The notes: generated by a model from the sequence alone, not told the origin. DNA of 64,000 bases from Methylopila sp. 73B (GCF_000526315.1 NZ_JAFV01000001.1:1674001-1738000); one strand, 5' to 3'; shown: positions 43,167 to 55,014, counted from the first letter of the stretch. Translations and numbers: made by a program.

Positions 43167-43535
43167 TTACTTCTTCTTGCCGGCGATCGGCTTCGCCTTG
43201 CCCTTGCGGGTGCGGGCGTTGGTGTGCGTGCGCTGGCCGTGAACCGGCAGGCCGCGACGATGCCGCAGGCCGCGGTAGCAGCCGAGATCCATCAGACGCT
43301 TGATGTTCATCGCGACTTCGCGGCGCAGGTCGCCTTCCACGATGTAGTCGCGGTCGATGGTCTCGCGAATCTGGATGACTTCGGCGTCGGTCAGCTGATT
43401 GACGCGACGCTCGGCCGGAATGGCGACCTTCTCGCAGATCTCGGTCGCCTTCTGGGAGCCGATTCCGTGAATGTACTGAAGCGCGATGATCACGCGCTTG
43501 TTCGTCGGGATGTTGACGCCGGCAATACGTGCCAC
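43167..43535 (-). CDS. rpsM: 30S ribosomal protein S13
   Basis: 122 residues starting [15 protein letters not shown] with a GTG codon at 43535, which is the right start because the family begins MARIAGV. The C-terminal [21 protein letters not shown] and [12 protein letters not shown] segments contact tRNA and the head of the small subunit. It is separated from adk by about 190 bases, more than elsewhere in the cluster. Confidence 0.98.
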   Translation of the reverse strand: MARIAGVNIPTNKRVIIALQYIHGIGSQKATEICEKVAIPAERRVNQLTDAEVIQIRETIDRDYIVEGDLRREVAMNIKRLMDLGCYRGLRHRRGLPVHGQRTHTNARTRKGKAKPIAGKKK

Positions 43536-43629
43536 GTGTACTCTCCATGTGTCCGGCGATGACGCCAGTGATGAGCGCGCGTCCGGTGGAGGCCGGCCCA
43601 TGCGCGCGAACGACCGCAGGACGAAACGA

Positions 43630-43647
43630 CGAGGCCTGAAAGCCTCG
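43630..43647. other. Hairpin between adk and rpsM
   Basis: CGAGGC-CTGAAA-GCCTCG in the 194-base gap. It could be a weak attenuator or a processing site ahead of the rpsM-rpsK-rpoA-rplQ part of the cluster. No other gene is visible in this gap. Confidence 0.45.
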
Positions 43648-43729
43648 CGCCCTCTCCTGCTATCGGTGAGGGGTTGCGCGTAGCGCCTTGCGGCGCTCGC
43701 GTCAAGTTCTTTCCAAAAGATAACCGGCC

Positions 43730-44329
43730 TTACGACGCCGTGGCCCGCGCGTCGGCGAGCAGACCGTCGATCTCTCGCGTTACGGTCCCGATCGGCGCCA
43801 TGCCGTCCACGGACGCGTAAACGCCACGCTGCTTGTAGAAAGGCTTCAGCTGCGCGGTCACGTTCCGATAGTCCGCGATGCGCTTCCGCACGACGTCGGG
43901 CGCGTCGTCGCTGCGGGTCGGCTTGCCGGCGGCCGCGGCCTCGCGGGCGCGGCGCTCGACGCGCTCCAGAAGCGCTTCCTCGTCGACCGACAGCTCGATG
44001 ACCTGGTTCAGCTTCAGGCCCTTGGCCTCGAGCATGGCCTCGAGCGCTTCGGCCTGCTTCAGCGTGCGGGGAAAGCCATCCAGGATGAAACCGTTCCGCG
44101 CGTCCGGCTCGTCGATGCGGTCCGCCACGATCTGCACCACGACCTCGTCCGGCACCAGCTCGCCGCGGGCCATCAGGTCCTTGGCCTTGAGTCCGACCGG
44201 CGTGCCGGCGGCGACGGCCGCGCGCAGCATGTCGCCCGTGGAAAGCTGCACGATGCTGTGCGCTTCGACCAGACGCTCGGACTGCGTACCTTTGCCGGCG
44301 CCGGGGGGGCCGAGCAGAATCAGTCTCAT
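43730..44329 (-). CDS. adk: Adenylate kinase
   Basis: 199 residues. The P-loop GPPGAGKGT is at 7-15, the AMP-binding [10 protein letters not shown] segment at 30-39, and the family signature FILDGFPRT at 81-89. The LID region is short and cysteine-free. It keeps the ATP+AMP/ADP balance. The start overlaps the secY stop (ATGA, 44326-44329), the usual secY-adk coupling. Confidence 0.98.
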   Translation of the reverse strand: MRLILLGPPGAGKGTQSERLVEAHSIVQLSTGDMLRAAVAAGTPVGLKAKDLMARGELVPDEVVVQIVADRIDEPDARNGFILDGFPRTLKQAEALEAMLEAKGLKLNQVIELSVDEEALLERVERRAREAAAAGKPTRSDDAPDVVRKRIADYRNVTAQLKPFYKQRGVYASVDGMAPIGTVTREIDGLLADARATAS

Positions 44330-45663
44330 CGACGCTTTCCTTTGAGCCTGGCCTTCTTGATGAGGCCCTCGTATTGCGCAGCGTACAGGTGACCCTGCAC
44401 CTGCGCCACCGTGTCCATGGTGACCGAAACCACGATCAAGAGCGAGGTGCCGCCGAAGTAGAACGGCACTGCCGCGTATGAGATCAGGATCTCCGGGATC
44501 AGGCAAACCGCGGCGATGTAGGCTGCGCCGACGACGGTGATGCGCGTCAGCACATAGTCGATGTACTCAGCCGTACGCTCGCCCGGACGGATGCCGGGAA
44601 TGAAACCGCCGTACTTCTTGAGATTGTCGGCGGTCTCGTTCGGATTGAACACGATCGCGGTGTAGAAAAAGCAGAAGAAGACGATCAGCCCGACGTACAT
44701 GACCATGTAGAGCGGCCGGCCATGGGCCAGATAAGTCGTCATGGTCGTGAGCCAGCCCGACCCGCCGCTGGCGGCCGCGAAGTTCGCGATCGTCGTCGGC
44801 AGCAGCAGCAGCGACGAGGCGAAGATCGGCGGGATTACGCCGGCGGTGTTGAGCTTCAGCGGGAGATGCGAGCTTTCGCCGCCGGTCATCCGGTTCTGCG
44901 ACACCTGCCGCTTCGGATACTGGATCAGCAGCCGCCGCTGGGCGCGCTCCATGTAGACGATCAGCGCGATGACGGCGATCGCCATGACCACGACGCCGAG
45001 GATCAGCGCGGTCGAGATCGCGCCCTGGCGGCTGAGCTCGAGCGTGCCCGCGATCGCCGCCGGGAGCTCCGCCACGATGCCGGCGAAGATGATCAGCGAG
45101 ATGCCGTTGCCGATGCCGCGGGCGGTAATCTGTTCGCCCAGCCACATCAGGAACATCGTGCCGCCGGTCAGGGTGATGACAGTGGAGATGCGGAAGAACA
45201 GGCCGGGGTCCACGACGACGTTCGCCTGGCCCTCGAGCCCGACGGAGATGCCGTAGGCCTGGACGGTCGCAAGCAGCACGGTGCCGTAGCGCGTGTACTG
45301 GTTGATGATCTTGCGGCCCGCCTCGCCCTCCTTCTTGAGGGCTTCGAGGTGCGGCGAGACCGAAGTCATCAGCTGCACGATGATGGAGGCCGAGATGTAG
45401 GGCATGATGGCGAGCGCGAAGATCGCCATGCGCCCGACGGCGCCGCCCGAGAACATGTTGAACAGGCCGATGATGCCCGTCGACTGCTGACGGAACACTT
45501 CGGCGAGCGCCGCGGGGTTGATGCCCGGCAGCGGGATGTAGGTGCCGAGGCGATAGATCAAAAGCGCGCCAAGCGTGAACCAGATGCGCTTTTTAAGCTC
45601 GCCCGCCTTCGAGAAAGCGGAGAAGTTCAGGTTCGCAGCAAGCTGCTCTGCCGCCGACGCCAT
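44326..45663 (-). CDS. secY: Protein translocase subunit SecY
   Basis: 445 residues, ten membrane helices. Family segments: [33 protein letters not shown], the [17 protein letters not shown] loop and the [15 protein letters not shown] cytoplasmic loop. It is the channel of the Sec system. It follows rplO after a 109-base gap and overlaps adk. Confidence 0.99.
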   Translation of the reverse strand: MASAAEQLAANLNFSAFSKAGELKKRIWFTLGALLIYRLGTYIPLPGINPAALAEVFRQQSTGIIGLFNMFSGGAVGRMAIFALAIMPYISASIIVQLMTSVSPHLEALKKEGEAGRKIINQYTRYGTVLLATVQAYGISVGLEGQANVVVDPGLFFRISTVITLTGGTMFLMWLGEQITARGIGNGISLIIFAGIVAELPAAIAGTLELSRQGAISTALILGVVVMAIAVIALIVYMERAQRRLLIQYPKRQVSQNRMTGGESSHLPLKLNTAGVIPPIFASSLLLLPTTIANFAAASGGSGWLTTMTTYLAHGRPLYMVMYVGLIVFFCFFYTAIVFNPNETADNLKKYGGFIPGIRPGERTAEYIDYVLTRITVVGAAYIAAVCLIPEILISYAAVPFYFGGTSLLIVVSVTMDTVAQVQGHLYAAQYEGLIKKARLKGKRR

Positions 45664-45772
45664 CGATCGCCTCGTCTTTCCGATACGCTTCGCGGGACCG
45701 GGCCCCTCGACGACGACGCCCCCCGGAGACCGGGAGGCGTTCGAAAGGTCGGTCCGCCGTCAGATGGGGACG

Positions 45773-46258
45773 TCAGGCGGCGTCCGCATCCTTCGCGGGC
45801 GCAAGCAGCGTCACCTTGCCGCCGAGCTTCTCGATCACGTCCGCGACCGACTTGGACACGGCGTAGACCTCGAGGTCGAGCTTCGTCTTCAGTTCGCCGC
45901 GGCCGAGCACCTTCACGCCGTCCTTCTTCTTGGACAGCACGCCGGCCTCGATCAGGGCCACCTCGGTCACGGGCTTGCCCGCGTCGAGCTTGCCCGCGTC
46001 GAGCGCCTGCTGAAGGCGCGCGAGGTTGACCTCGTTGAGGTCGGTCGCGAACAGATTGGTGAAGCCGCGCTTGGGCAGACGCCGGTAGAGCGGCATCTGA
46101 CCGCCCTCGAACGCCTTGATGCGAACGCCGGTGCGGGACTTCTGTCCCTTCACGCCGCGGCCGCCGGTCTTGCCCTTGCCGGAGCCGATGCCGCGACCAA
46201 CGCGCATACGGTCCTTGGTGGCGCCCGGGTTGTCCCGGAGATCAGTCAGTTTCATCAC
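45773..46258 (-). CDS. rplO: 50S ribosomal protein L15
   Basis: 161 residues starting [12 protein letters not shown], with the glycine-rich [24 protein letters not shown] segment typical of L15, and the [14 protein letters not shown] tail. The gap to rpmD is 13 bases. Confidence 0.98.
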   Translation of the reverse strand: MMKLTDLRDNPGATKDRMRVGRGIGSGKGKTGGRGVKGQKSRTGVRIKAFEGGQMPLYRRLPKRGFTNLFATDLNEVNLARLQQALDAGKLDAGKPVTEVALIEAGVLSKKKDGVKVLGRGELKTKLDLEVYAVSKSVADVIEKLGGKVTLLAPAKDADAA

Positions 46259-46271
46259 GTCTCTCCAGCGC

Positions 46272-46505
46272 TCAGCGGGCGTCGTCTTCGACGCGCACGA
46301 GGTGAGCGACCTTCGCGATCATTCCGCGCACGGCCGGGGTGTCGGCGAGTTCGCGGCGCTTGCCGATGCGGCCGAGGCCGAGGCCGACGAGGGTCGCATG
46401 CTGGTCCGCGGGACGGCGGGTCGAGGAACCGGTCTGGACGACCACGACCTGACCGCCCTTCGCGGCTTTCGCCGCGCGGCCCTTCTTGTTTTCAGTGACG
46501 GCCAT
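46272..46505 (-). CDS. rpmD: 50S ribosomal protein L30
   Basis: 77 residues with a basic N-terminal extension (about 15 residues, [12 protein letters not shown]) before the L30 fold [28 protein letters not shown]. The extension is a known feature of alphaproteobacterial L30. Confidence 0.96.
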   Translation of the reverse strand: MAVTENKKGRAAKAAKGGQVVVVQTGSSTRRPADQHATLVGLGLGRIGKRRELADTPAVRGMIAKVAHLVRVEDDAR

Positions 46506-46532
46506 GATCAGCCTCCTTCAACGAACGGGTGA

Positions 46533-47102
46533 TCAGCCTTCGGCCACGGCGTCGGCGTCGACGTCGCGACGACGAGACTGCAGCGTCGAGACCTTCAGGC
46601 CGCGACGGGCGGCGACGGAGCGCGGGCTGTCCTCGTTCTTCAGCGCGTCGAACGTAGCCCGCACCATGTTGTACGGGTTCGACGAGCCGAGCGACTTGGC
46701 GACGACGTCGTGGACGCCGAGCGTCTCGAAGACAGCGCGCATCGGACCGCCGGCGATGATGCCCGTGCCCGCCGGAGCGGCGCGCAGGACCACGCGGCCG
46801 GCGCCGTGGCGACCGTCGACGTCGTGATGCAGCGTACGGCCTTCGCGCAGCGGCACACGGATGAGGCCGCGTTTGGCGCTCTCGGTGGCCTTGCGGATCG
46901 CCTCAGGCACCTCGCGGGCCTTACCGTGACCGAAGCCGACGCGGCCCTTCTGGTCGCCGACGACGACGAGCGCGGCGAAGCCGAACCGGCGTCCGCCCTT
47001 CACGACCTTCGCGACGCGGTTGATGTGGACCAGCTTGTCGACGAACTCGCTGTCGCGCTCTTCGCGGTCGTTCCGGCGGTTGTCTCTGGGCTCACGAGCC
47101 AT
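46533..47102 (-). CDS. rpsE: 30S ribosomal protein S5
   Basis: 189 residues. The double-stranded-RNA-binding part has [20 protein letters not shown] and the second domain [15 protein letters not shown] with [11 protein letters not shown]. It holds the spectinomycin-binding loop near the KVVKGGRR turn. Both N- and C-terminal charged tails are present. Confidence 0.98.
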   Translation of the reverse strand: MAREPRDNRRNDREERDSEFVDKLVHINRVAKVVKGGRRFGFAALVVVGDQKGRVGFGHGKAREVPEAIRKATESAKRGLIRVPLREGRTLHHDVDGRHGAGRVVLRAAPAGTGIIAGGPMRAVFETLGVHDVVAKSLGSSNPYNMVRATFDALKNEDSPRSVAARRGLKVSTLQSRRRDVDADAVAEG

Positions 47103-47129
47103 GTCTTATCCTCTCGCCTCGAGCGGGCT

Positions 47130-47489
47130 TCAGAAGTTGAGCCCGCCCTCACGGGCGGCCTCGGCCAGGGCCTTGACCCGGCCGTGATAGATGTAGGAGC
47201 CGCGGTCGAACACCACGTCCTTCACGCCGACGGCGGCGGCGCGCTCCGCCACCAGCTTCCCGACCGCAGTCGCGGCCGCGGTGTCGGCGCCGGTCTTGTC
47301 GCCGCGCAGCGTCTTGTCCAGGGTCGACGCGGCCGCGAGGGTCACGCCCTTCGCGTCGTCGATGACCTGAGCATAGATGTGCTTCGAGGAGCGGAACACC
47401 GACAGACGGGGACGCCCGTTGGCGGCCGTAAGAAGGCTCCGGCGCACGCGCGCCTTCCGGCGCGCTTCAGTCGCGAGATTTTTCGCCAT
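47130..47489 (-). CDS. rplR: 50S ribosomal protein L18
   Basis: 119 residues; binds 5S rRNA. The segments [19 protein letters not shown] and [27 protein letters not shown] are standard. Confidence 0.98.
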   Translation of the reverse strand: MAKNLATEARRKARVRRSLLTAANGRPRLSVFRSSKHIYAQVIDDAKGVTLAAASTLDKTLRGDKTGADTAAATAVGKLVAERAAAVGVKDVVFDRGSYIYHGRVKALAEAAREGGLNF

Positions 47490-47501
47490 GGTTCCGGGCC
47501 C

Positions 47502-48035
47502 TTACTTCTTCTTGCCTTCCTTGCGGAAGATGAATTCGCCCGCGTACTTGACGCCCTTGCCCTTGTAGGGCTCAGGACCGCGGAACTCGCGGATCTCGGC
47601 CGCCACCTGGCCGACGCGCTGCTTGTCGATGCCGGAGATCAGGATCTCCGTCGGCTTCGCGCACTTGATGTCGATCCCCGCGGGGATCGGGTACTTGATG
47701 TCGTGGCTGTAGCCGAGAGCGAGGACCAGGTCCTTGCCCTGAACGGCGGCGCGATAGCCGACGCCGCTGATCTCGAGCTTCTTCTCGAAGCCCTTGGTGA
47801 CGCCCTCGACGAGGTTCGACACCATGGTGCGCGACATGCCCCACTTGGAGCGCGCGCCCTTGGTCTCATCGCGTGGCTGGACGGTGACCTTACCGTCCTT
47901 GAACTCCACCACGACCTCGTCATGGACCCGGAAGGCGAGCTCGCCCTTCGGACCCTTTACTTTGACATCCTGCCCGTCCACGGCCGCGGTCACGCCCGAC
48001 GGCACGTCGACCGGCTTCTTGCCGATGCGCGACAT
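47502..48035 (-). CDS. rplF: 50S ribosomal protein L6
   Basis: 177 residues starting [15 protein letters not shown]. The tail [22 protein letters not shown] is the L6 signature that contacts the sarcin-ricin loop region. Confidence 0.98.
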   Translation of the reverse strand: MSRIGKKPVDVPSGVTAAVDGQDVKVKGPKGELAFRVHDEVVVEFKDGKVTVQPRDETKGARSKWGMSRTMVSNLVEGVTKGFEKKLEISGVGYRAAVQGKDLVLALGYSHDIKYPIPAGIDIKCAKPTEILISGIDKQRVGQVAAEIREFRGPEPYKGKGVKYAGEFIFRKEGKKK

Positions 48036-48073
48036 AACGCTCTCCTAATCCTGCGGGAAACCCTTCGCCAGCG

Positions 48074-48472
48074 TCAGAAGACGCGGCAAAGGATCTCCCC
48101 GCCCACGTTGTTGTCGCGGGCGTCGTGATCCGCCATCACGCCCTTCGGCGTGGAGAGGATCGAGATGCCGAGGCCATTGGCCACGCGCGGAAGATTCTTG
48201 ACCGAGGCGTACACCCGGCGGCCCGGCTTCGACACCCGCTGGATTTCGCGGATGACCGGCGCGCCGTCGTAGTACTTCAGCTCGATCTCGAATTCCGTAC
48301 GGCCGTTGGCCATCTCGGTCTGGGTGTAGCCGCGGATGTAGCCTTCCGCCTGCAGCACGTCCAGCACATGCTGGCGCAGGCGCGAGCCGGGCGTCGAGCA
48401 CGAGGTCTTGTTCCGCATGTGCGCGTTGCGGATTCGCGTCAGCATATCGCCGAGGGGATCAATCATTGACAT
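48074..48472 (-). CDS. rpsH: 30S ribosomal protein S8
   Basis: 132 residues starting [17 protein letters not shown] and containing [22 protein letters not shown]- and [20 protein letters not shown]-type segments. In E. coli S8 represses the spc operon by binding near rplE; a similar loop may exist but I have not located it. Confidence 0.98.
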   Translation of the reverse strand: MSMIDPLGDMLTRIRNAHMRNKTSCSTPGSRLRQHVLDVLQAEGYIRGYTQTEMANGRTEFEIELKYYDGAPVIREIQRVSKPGRRVYASVKNLPRVANGLGISILSTPKGVMADHDARDNNVGGEILCRVF

Positions 48473-48482
48473 GGATCCCTCC

Positions 48483-48788
48483 TCACCAGCTCGACTTCAG
48501 GAGACCCGGAACCAGGCCCTTCGAGCCCAGATCGCGGATCGCGATGCGCGAGATGCCCAGCTTGCGGTAGTACGCACGCGGACGACCCGTCACTTCGCAG
48601 CGGTTCCGGACGCGGGTCTTGGACCCGTTCCGCGGAAGCTCGGCGAGCTTGAGGCGCGCGGCGAAGCGCTCCTCGAGGTCCAGGCTCTCATCCTTGGCGA
48701 TCGCCTTCAGCTCCGCTCGCTTCGCAGCGAAACGGTCGACGAGCTGACGACGCCGGTTGTTCTTCTCGATCGCGCTTTTCTTAGCCAT
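48483..48788 (-). CDS. rpsN: 30S ribosomal protein S14
   Basis: 101 residues, the long form without the zinc-binding CxxC pair, as usual in alphaproteobacteria. Signature: [24 protein letters not shown]. Confidence 0.98.
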   Translation of the reverse strand: MAKKSAIEKNNRRRQLVDRFAAKRAELKAIAKDESLDLEERFAARLKLAELPRNGSKTRVRNRCEVTGRPRAYYRKLGISRIAIRDLGSKGLVPGLLKSSW

Positions 48789-48800
48789 GCGATCCTCCCG

Positions 48801-49358
48801 TCACTGCCTGAAGGGGAAGTTGAAGGCGCGCAGCAGGGCGCGCGCCTCGTCGTCAGACTTCGCCGTCGTGCAGACGATGACGTCCATGCCCCACACCTGA
48901 TCGATCTTGTCGTACTCGATCTCGGGGAACACGATGTGCTCCTTGATGCCCATGGCGAAGTTGCCACGGCCGTCGAAGCTCTTCGGGTTCAGGCCGCGGA
49001 AGTCGCGAACGCGCGGAAGCGCGATCGTGACCAGGCGATCCATGAACTCGTACATGCGGGCCCGGCGCAGCGTGACCTTCGCGCCGACCGACTGGCCTTC
49101 GCGCAGCTTGAAGGTCGCGATCGAGGTGCGGGCCTTCGTCACGACCGGCTTCTGGCCGGCGATCTTGGTCAGCTCGCCGACCGCGTTCGTCACCTTCTTG
49201 GAGTCGGCGACGCCTTCGCCGATGCCCATGTTGATGACGATCTTGTCGATCGACGGAACCTCGAACGGGTTCTTGTACCCGAACTCCTCGATCAGCTTCG
49301 GCCGAACGACGTCGGCGTAAAGCGTCTTGAGGCGCGGTTCGTAAGCGGTCTCAGCCAT
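48801..49358 (-). CDS. rplE: 50S ribosomal protein L5
   Basis: 185 residues; binds 5S rRNA and the P-site tRNA. Segments [20 protein letters not shown] and [14 protein letters not shown] are family hallmarks. The start overlaps the rplX stop by 8 bases. Confidence 0.98.
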   Translation of the reverse strand: MAETAYEPRLKTLYADVVRPKLIEEFGYKNPFEVPSIDKIVINMGIGEGVADSKKVTNAVGELTKIAGQKPVVTKARTSIATFKLREGQSVGAKVTLRRARMYEFMDRLVTIALPRVRDFRGLNPKSFDGRGNFAMGIKEHIVFPEIEYDKIDQVWGMDVIVCTTAKSDDEARALLRAFNFPFRQ

Positions 49359-49668
49359 CGATCTGATCTCCCGAACGCGTCGCGACGCGAACCTTGCGGC
49401 CGTCGTCCAGGACCTTGAAGCTGACGCGCGTCGCCTTGCCGTCCTTCGGGTCGGCGAGCGCGATGTTGGACAGGTGGATGGCGGCCTCCTTGGAGATGAT
49501 CCCGCCTTCCGTCGTCTGGGTCTGGCGCGTATGGCGCTTCACTACGTTGACGCCGCGCACCAGGGCGCGCTCGTCCTTGGGGAGCACCTGCAGCACTTCG
49601 CCGGTCTTGCCCTTGTCCCGGCCTGCGAGAACGACGACCTTGTCGCCCTTCTTGATCTTCGCGGCCAT
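49351..49668 (-). CDS. rplX: 50S ribosomal protein L24
   Basis: 105 residues with the KOW motif [20 protein letters not shown] near the N-terminus. The start overlaps the rplN stop (TGATG) and the stop overlaps rplE. Confidence 0.98.
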   Translation of the reverse strand: MAAKIKKGDKVVVLAGRDKGKTGEVLQVLPKDERALVRGVNVVKRHTRQTQTTEGGIISKEAAIHLSNIALADPKDGKATRVSFKVLDDGRKVRVATRSGDQIDG

Positions 49669-50036
49669 CACAGCACCTCCGGCGCGAGCGAAATGATCTT
49701 CATGTGGTTCTTGGCGCGGAGCTCGCGCGGAACCGGTCCGAAGATGCGGGTGCCGACGGGCTCTTTCTGGTTGTTGATCAGAACGGCCGCATTGCGGTCG
49801 AAGCGGATCACGGAACCGTCGATGCGACGCACGGCCTTGGCGGTCCGAACGACGACCGCCTTCATGACGTCGCCCTTCTTCACGCGGCCCCGCGGAATCG
49901 CCTCCTTGACCGACACCACGATGATGTCGCCCACGCCGGCGTACCGACGGCCTGCGCCGCCGAGAACCTTGATGCACATCACTCGCTTGGCGCCGGAATT
50001 GTCGGCGACGTCGAGGTTGCTCTGCATCTGAATCAT
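49668..50036 (-). CDS. rplN: 50S ribosomal protein L14
   Basis: 122 residues starting [25 protein letters not shown] and containing [22 protein letters not shown]. Confidence 0.99.
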   Translation of the reverse strand: MIQMQSNLDVADNSGAKRVMCIKVLGGAGRRYAGVGDIIVVSVKEAIPRGRVKKGDVMKAVVVRTAKAVRRIDGSVIRFDRNAAVLINNQKEPVGTRIFGPVPRELRAKNHMKIISLAPEVL

Positions 50037-50124
50037 GGCCTTAAGCCTTTCTCATTCGCCCGGACCGGTATCCCCGAAGTTCGGTGGGGACCTCGCCCGG
50101 CGGGCCTTGGATTTCAGATGATCG

Positions 50125-50397
50125 TCACTCGGTCGGGGCCGGCGCCGAAGCGTCCGCATCGACCGACGCGTCCGGTCGGACGACCCAGCGCTTCAGCTTC
50201 GAAATCGGCCGGCTCTCCTCGATCCACACGAGGTCGCCGACCTTGAACAGGCCCTGCTCGTCGTGGGCGTGGTAGTGCTTCGACCGCCGCACCGTCTTCT
50301 TCAGAAGCGGGTGCGTGAACCGACGCTCCACCTTGACCACGACGGTCTTGGCGTTCTTGTCGGAAATGACCGTCCCGAGAAGGACTCTCTTCGGCAT
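50125..50397 (-). CDS. rpsQ: 30S ribosomal protein S17
   Basis: 90 residues with [26 protein letters not shown] and the OB-fold segment [18 protein letters not shown]. An acidic C-terminal tail (about 15 residues) extends past the family core. The 88-base gap to rplN is free of genes. Confidence 0.98.
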   Translation of the reverse strand: MPKRVLLGTVISDKNAKTVVVKVERRFTHPLLKKTVRRSKHYHAHDEQGLFKVGDLVWIEESRPISKLKRWVVRPDASVDADASAPAPTE

Positions 50398-50407
50398 GAT
50401 GTCCTCC

Positions 50408-50617
50408 TCAGGCCTTTGTTTCCGCCTCCGCACGCTTCGCCGAAGCGACAGTGCGGATGCGGGCGATATCACGGCGCACCTGGCGCACGCGAGCGGTATT
50501 CTCGAGCTGGCCCGTGGCGCGCTGGAAACGGAGGTTGAATTGCTCCTTTTTCAGCTTCACGAGCTCGTCGTCGAGCTGGTCGACCGACAGGGTCTTAAGG
50601 TCTTGAGCCTTCGCCAT
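50408..50617 (-). CDS. rpmC: 50S ribosomal protein L29
   Basis: 69 residues with [18 protein letters not shown] and [15 protein letters not shown], a two-helix protein at the exit tunnel. It begins 11 bases after the rplP stop. Confidence 0.98.
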   Translation of the reverse strand: MAKAQDLKTLSVDQLDDELVKLKKEQFNLRFQRATGQLENTARVRQVRRDIARIRTVASAKRAEAETKA

Positions 50618-50628
50618 GACGTCCTCCC

Positions 50629-51042
50629 TCACTCGGCGATGCGTTGAACGAAGCGCGTGCGAATCGGCAGCTTCGCAGCCGCCAGAGCAAGCGCTTCCTT
50701 GGCGATCTCGACGGACACGCCGTCGATCTCGAACATGATGCGGCCGGGCTTGACCTTGGCCGCCCAGTAGTCCGTCGCGCCCTTGCCCTTGCCCATGCGG
50801 ACTTCGGTCGGCTTCGACGTGACCGGAACGTCGGGATACACGCGGATCCAGACGCGGCCGGCGCGCTTCATGTGACGGGTCAGCGCGCGACGGGCGGCTT
50901 CGATCTGGCGCGCGGTGATGCGCTCCGGCTCGAGCGCCTTCAGACCAAACGCGCCGAAGTCGAGGTTGAATCCGCCCTTCGCAGCGCCGCTGATGCGACC
51001 CTTGAACTGCTTGCGGAACTTGGTCTTCTTCGGTTGCAGCAT
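50629..51042 (-). CDS. rplP: 50S ribosomal protein L16
   Basis: 137 residues starting [19 protein letters not shown]. The [22 protein letters not shown] segment and the [15 protein letters not shown] motif are typical; it is near the A site. Confidence 0.99.
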   Translation of the reverse strand: MLQPKKTKFRKQFKGRISGAAKGGFNLDFGAFGLKALEPERITARQIEAARRALTRHMKRAGRVWIRVYPDVPVTSKPTEVRMGKGKGATDYWAAKVKPGRIMFEIDGVSVEIAKEALALAAAKLPIRTRFVQRIAE

Positions 51043-51065
51043 GACTTAGACTCCGAGGCTCCCGA

Positions 51066-51782
51066 TCACGCCGCGTCGCGGCGGTTCGGACGGCCACCGC
51101 CGCCGCCGCCAGCCGACTCTTCGGACAGACGACGATCCTGGGCCATGGGATCGTGCTCCATGACCTCGCCCTTGAAGATCCACACCTTCACGCCGCAGGT
51201 GCCCATCGCGGTCTTCGCGGTGGCGACGCCGTAGTCGACGTCGGCGCGCAGCGTGTGAAGCGGCACGCGACCTTCGCGGTACCACTCGGTGCGGGCGATC
51301 TCAGCGCCGCCGAGACGGCCGGCGCAGTTGATGCGGATGCCTTCCGCGCCGAGGCGCATCGCGGACTGAACCGCGCGCTTCATGGCGCGACGGAACGCGA
51401 CGCGGCGCTCGAGCTGCTGCGAGATCGACTCGGCGACCAGCGTCGCGTCGACTTCGGGCTTCCGCACTTCGACGATGTTGATGTGCACCTCGGACGAGGT
51501 CATCGAGCCGACCTTCTTGCGAAGCTTCTCGATGTCCGCGCCCTTCTTGCCGATCACGATGCCCGGGCGGGCGGAATAGATCGACACGCGGCACTTCTTG
51601 TGGGGGCGCTCGATGACGATCTTCGAAACGGCCGCCTGCTTCAGATCCTTCAGCAGGGCGTCGCGGATCTTGATGTCCTCGTGCAGCAGCTTGCCGTACT
51701 CGCCCTTGCTGGCGAACCAGCGCGAGTCCCACGTACGGTTGATGCCGAGCCGAAGCCCGATCGGGTTGACCTTATGACCCAT
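51066..51782 (-). CDS. rpsC: 30S ribosomal protein S3
   Basis: 238 residues: KH domain with [16 protein letters not shown] and C-terminal domain with [19 protein letters not shown] and [12 protein letters not shown]. The C-terminal Gly/Arg tail ([12 protein letters not shown]) is common in the order. Confidence 0.99.
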   Translation of the reverse strand: MGHKVNPIGLRLGINRTWDSRWFASKGEYGKLLHEDIKIRDALLKDLKQAAVSKIVIERPHKKCRVSIYSARPGIVIGKKGADIEKLRKKVGSMTSSEVHINIVEVRKPEVDATLVAESISQQLERRVAFRRAMKRAVQSAMRLGAEGIRINCAGRLGGAEIARTEWYREGRVPLHTLRADVDYGVATAKTAMGTCGVKVWIFKGEVMEHDPMAQDRRLSEESAGGGGGGRPNRRDAA

Positions 51783-51792
51783 CGTCTTCTCC

Positions 51793-52182
51793 TCAGGCCT
51801 TCGCCGCGTCGCGCTCGACCTGACGAACGACGATCGTCAGGTGCGAGAACGGCTTCTGGATGGTGCCGACGCGGCCACGGGCGCGGGGGCTGAAGCGCTT
51901 CATGACGATCGACTTGCCGACGAACGCCTGGGAGACGACGAGATCGTCCACGTCGAGGTCGTGGTTGTTCTCGGCGTTGGCGATCGCGCTCTCGAGCGTC
52001 TTCTTCACCTGTCCCGCGATCCGCTTGCGGGAAAAGGTCAGGTCGGCCAGAGCCGTCTCGACCTTCTTGCCGCGGATCAGCTGCGCGACGAGGTTCAGCT
52101 TCTGCGGCGAGATGCGAACCATCCGCAGCACAGCTTTCGCCTCGTTCTCGGGAAGCGCGCGCTCGCGTGCCTGCTTGCCCAT
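51793..52182 (-). CDS. rplV: 50S ribosomal protein L22
   Basis: 129 residues with [24 protein letters not shown] and the beta-hairpin tip region [20 protein letters not shown], which lines the exit tunnel and is a known macrolide-resistance site. Confidence 0.98.
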   Translation of the reverse strand: MGKQARERALPENEAKAVLRMVRISPQKLNLVAQLIRGKKVETALADLTFSRKRIAGQVKKTLESAIANAENNHDLDVDDLVVSQAFVGKSIVMKRFSPRARGRVGTIQKPFSHLTIVVRQVERDAAKA

Positions 52183-52186
52183 GACC

Positions 52187-52465
52187 TTACTTCCTCTTCG
52201 ACTTCTTGTCCGCCGCGTGACCGTAGAAGGTACGGGTCGGGGCGAACTCGCCGAACTTGTGGCCGATCATCTCTTCCGAGATCGCGACCGGGATGTGCTT
52301 CTGGCCGTTGTAGACCCCAAAGGTGAGGCCCACGAACTGCGGCAGGATCGTGGAGCGACGGCTCCAGATCTTGATGACCTCGTTACGGGTCGACGACCGG
52401 GCGTTTTCCGCCTTGCGCAGCAGATAGCCGTCGACGAACGGGCCCTTCCAAACTGAACGCGCCAT
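52187..52465 (-). CDS. rpsS: 30S ribosomal protein S19
   Basis: 92 residues starting [16 protein letters not shown], with [20 protein letters not shown] and [13 protein letters not shown]. Head of the small subunit. Confidence 0.99.
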   Translation of the reverse strand: MARSVWKGPFVDGYLLRKAENARSSTRNEVIKIWSRRSTILPQFVGLTFGVYNGQKHIPVAISEEMIGHKFGEFAPTRTFYGHAADKKSKRK

Positions 52466-52480
52466 TTGTCCGCTCTCCGC

Positions 52481-53317
52481 TTACTTCTTCTTACGGGCGT
52501 GGCGGCTCGACACGATGAACTTGTCGGTCGCCTTGTTCGAACGGGTCCGCTTGCCCTTGGTCGGCTTGCCCCACGGGGTAACCGGGTGACGGCCGCCCGA
52601 GGTGCGGCCTTCGCCGCCGCCGTGCGGATGGTCGACCGGGTTCATGGTCACGCCGCGGTTGTGCGGCTTGCGACCGAGCCACCGCGAACGACCGGCCTTG
52701 CCCAGGCTGATGTTCGAATGATCCGGGTTCGACACCGCGCCGACGGTCGCAAAGCAGTGACCGTGAACGAGGCGCTGCTCGCCCGAGTTCAGGCGCAGCG
52801 TCACGTAGCCCTGGTCGCGGCCCACGATCTGGGCGTAGGTGCCCGCCGAGCGCGCGATCTGGCCCCCGCGGCCGATCTTGATCTCGACGTTGTGGACGAT
52901 CGTCCCGACCGGCGCGACGCCGAGCGGCATCGCGTTGCCGGGCTTCACGTCGACTTGCGCGCCGGCCACCACCTGGTCGCCGACAGCGAGACGCTGGGGC
53001 GCGAGGATGTAGCTCAGCTCGCCGTCCTGGTAGCGGATCAGCGCGATGAACGCCGAGCGGTTCGGATCGTACTCGATCCGCTCCACCGTCGCCGGCACGT
53101 CCAGCTTGCGACGCTTGAAGTCGATCAGCCGGTAGGTGCGCTTGTGGCCGCCGCCGCGGAAGCGGACGGTGATGCGGCCGTAATTGTTGCGGCCGCCGGA
53201 GGACGAAAGGCCCTCGGTCAGCTGCTTCACCGGCTTGCCCTTGTACAGGGCGGACCGGTCCACGATCACGAGCTGGCGAAGGCTCGGCGTGATCGGATTG
53301 TAATGCTTGAGCGCCAT
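52481..53317 (-). CDS. rplB: 50S ribosomal protein L2
   Basis: 278 residues. The peptidyl-transferase-near signature [21 protein letters not shown] is complete, including the essential histidine of DHPHGG. Family start [16 protein letters not shown]. Confidence 0.99.
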   Translation of the reverse strand: MALKHYNPITPSLRQLVIVDRSALYKGKPVKQLTEGLSSSGGRNNYGRITVRFRGGGHKRTYRLIDFKRRKLDVPATVERIEYDPNRSAFIALIRYQDGELSYILAPQRLAVGDQVVAGAQVDVKPGNAMPLGVAPVGTIVHNVEIKIGRGGQIARSAGTYAQIVGRDQGYVTLRLNSGEQRLVHGHCFATVGAVSNPDHSNISLGKAGRSRWLGRKPHNRGVTMNPVDHPHGGGEGRTSGGRHPVTPWGKPTKGKRTRSNKATDKFIVSSRHARKKK

Positions 53318-53341
53318 CTGTTCGGCTCCCTATCCCGCGCC

Positions 53342-53635
53342 TCAGAGGCCGGTCGTGACGTCGATCGAGTGGCCCTCGGCGAGGGTCACGATCGCGCGCT
53401 TGACGTCGCCCTGACGGCCGAGACGGCCGCGGAAACGCTTTTCCTTGCCCTTGCGGACAAGCGTGTTGACGCTCAGGACCTTCACGTCGAACAGCTTCTC
53501 GACGGCGGCCTTGATCTGCGGCTTGGTGGCGGTGTCCGCGACGCGGAAGACCACCTTGTTCAGCTCGGACGCGATCGTCGCCTTTTCGGTGATGATCGGC
53601 GACCGGATGACGTCGTAATGGCGCACATCGGTCAT
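53342..53635 (-). CDS. rplW: 50S ribosomal protein L23
   Basis: 97 residues starting [21 protein letters not shown]23 at the exit tunnel docks trigger factor and SRP. The start overlaps the rplD stop. Confidence 0.98.
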   Translation of the reverse strand: MTDVRHYDVIRSPIITEKATIASELNKVVFRVADTATKPQIKAAVEKLFDVKVLSVNTLVRKGKEKRFRGRLGRQGDVKRAIVTLAEGHSIDVTTGL

Positions 53636-54255
53636 TTGAAGCGCGCCTCCAGCGCATCGATCGCAGCCTTCGTCAGCACGAGCGTCTCGCGGCGAAGGAT
53701 GTCGTAGACGTTGATGCCCTGGACCGGCAGCACGTCCACGTACGGCACGCTGCGGGCGGCGAGCTTGACGTTGGCCTCCACCTCGGCGCCGTCGACGATC
53801 AGAGCGTTGGCGAAGCCGAGCTTCTCCATCTGCTCCTTGAACGCCTTGGTCTTGGCTTCGCCCAGCGAGAACGCGTCGACGACGACGATCTGCTGATCCT
53901 TGGCCTTGGCCGAGAGCGCGAGCTTCAGACCGAGGGCGCGCACCTTCTTCGGCAGGTCATGCGCATGGGAGCGCACCACCGGACCGAAGGCGCGGCCGCC
54001 GCCACGAAACTGCGGCGCGGACGCCGCAGCGTGACGGGCGCGACCCGTGCCCTTCTGCTTGTACATCTTCTTGCCGGTCCGGGCGATTTCGGACCGACCG
54101 AGCGTCTGGTGGGTGCCGGCCTGGCGCTTGGCGAGCTGCCAGCGCACGACGCGGTGCAGGATGTCCGCGCGCGGCTCGAGACCGAAGATCTCGTCCGAGA
54201 GCGTGATCTTCTCGCCCGCGGCGCCGTCGGCGGTGGTGATTGCGATATCGACCAT
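53632..54255 (-). CDS. rplD: 50S ribosomal protein L4
   Basis: 207 residues with the loop [20 protein letters not shown] and [22 protein letters not shown]. In E. coli L4 represses the S10 operon; the cis element here is not identified. ATG 54255 overlaps the rplC stop (TGATG); a GTG at 54258 is an alternative. Confidence 0.98.
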   Translation of the reverse strand: MVDIAITTADGAAGEKITLSDEIFGLEPRADILHRVVRWQLAKRQAGTHQTLGRSEIARTGKKMYKQKGTGRARHAAASAPQFRGGGRAFGPVVRSHAHDLPKKVRALGLKLALSAKAKDQQIVVVDAFSLGEAKTKAFKEQMEKLGFANALIVDGAEVEANVKLAARSVPYVDVLPVQGINVYDILRRETLVLTKAAIDALEARFK

Positions 54256-54989
54256 CACGCGTTCTCCGTCTCGGCCGAAGCGGTCTCGACCGGGGCCTCG
54301 GCCTTCGCCGCGCCGCGTTCGCGGAACGCGCCAGGCAGCGGAAGCCCGTCAGGCAGCTTCGTCTTCACCGCGTCGCGGACCAGGATCCAGCCGCCCTTGG
54401 CGCCCGGAACCGCTCCCTCGACCAGGATCAGACCGCGCTCGACGTCCGTCGACACGATCTTGAGGTTCTGAGTGGTCACCCGCTCGTCGCCCATGTGACC
54501 GGCCATCTTCTTGTTCTTGAAGACCTTGCCGGGATCCTGACGGCCGCCGGTCGAACCGTGCGAACGGTGCGACACGGACACGCCGTGGGTGGCGCGAAGA
54601 CCGCCGAAGTTGTGGCGCTTCATGGCGCCGGCGAAACCCTTGCCGATCGAGGTGCCGGTCACGTCGACCCGCTGCCCGACCAGGAAGTGGTCGACCGTGA
54701 TCTCGGCCCCGACGGGGATCACCGCGTCCGGGGTCACCCGGAACTCGACGATCTTCCGCTTCGGCTCGACTTCGGCCTTCGCGAAGTGGCCGCGCTCGGC
54801 GCGCGTCACGTTCTTGGGCTTACGAGCGCCAGCGCCAAGCTGCATGGCGACGTAGCCGTTGCCCTCGAGGGTGCGATGCGCCACGACCTGGCACTGCTCG
54901 ACCTTGAGGACCGTGACCGGAACATGCTCGCCGGCATCCGTGAAGATGCGGGTCATGCCCAGTTTCTGTGCGATTACTCCGGACCGCAT
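54255..54989 (-). CDS. rplC: 50S ribosomal protein L3
   Basis: 244 residues. Core segments [19 protein letters not shown] and [31 protein letters not shown], plus [16 protein letters not shown]. The Ala/Glu-rich C-terminal extension is usual in Hyphomicrobiales. Confidence 0.98.
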   Translation of the reverse strand: MRSGVIAQKLGMTRIFTDAGEHVPVTVLKVEQCQVVAHRTLEGNGYVAMQLGAGARKPKNVTRAERGHFAKAEVEPKRKIVEFRVTPDAVIPVGAEITVDHFLVGQRVDVTGTSIGKGFAGAMKRHNFGGLRATHGVSVSHRSHGSTGGRQDPGKVFKNKKMAGHMGDERVTTQNLKIVSTDVERGLILVEGAVPGAKGGWILVRDAVKTKLPDGLPLPGAFRERGAAKAEAPVETASAETENA

Positions 54990-55014
54990 GAGAGTCGTCC
55001 TTCCCTTGCGCCGA

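Noticed and set aside
41111-43303. A 730-codon plus-strand frame opposite rplQ, rpoA and rpsK
   Set aside because: It is antisense to three conserved genes, has no domain, and arises from high-GC codon bias.
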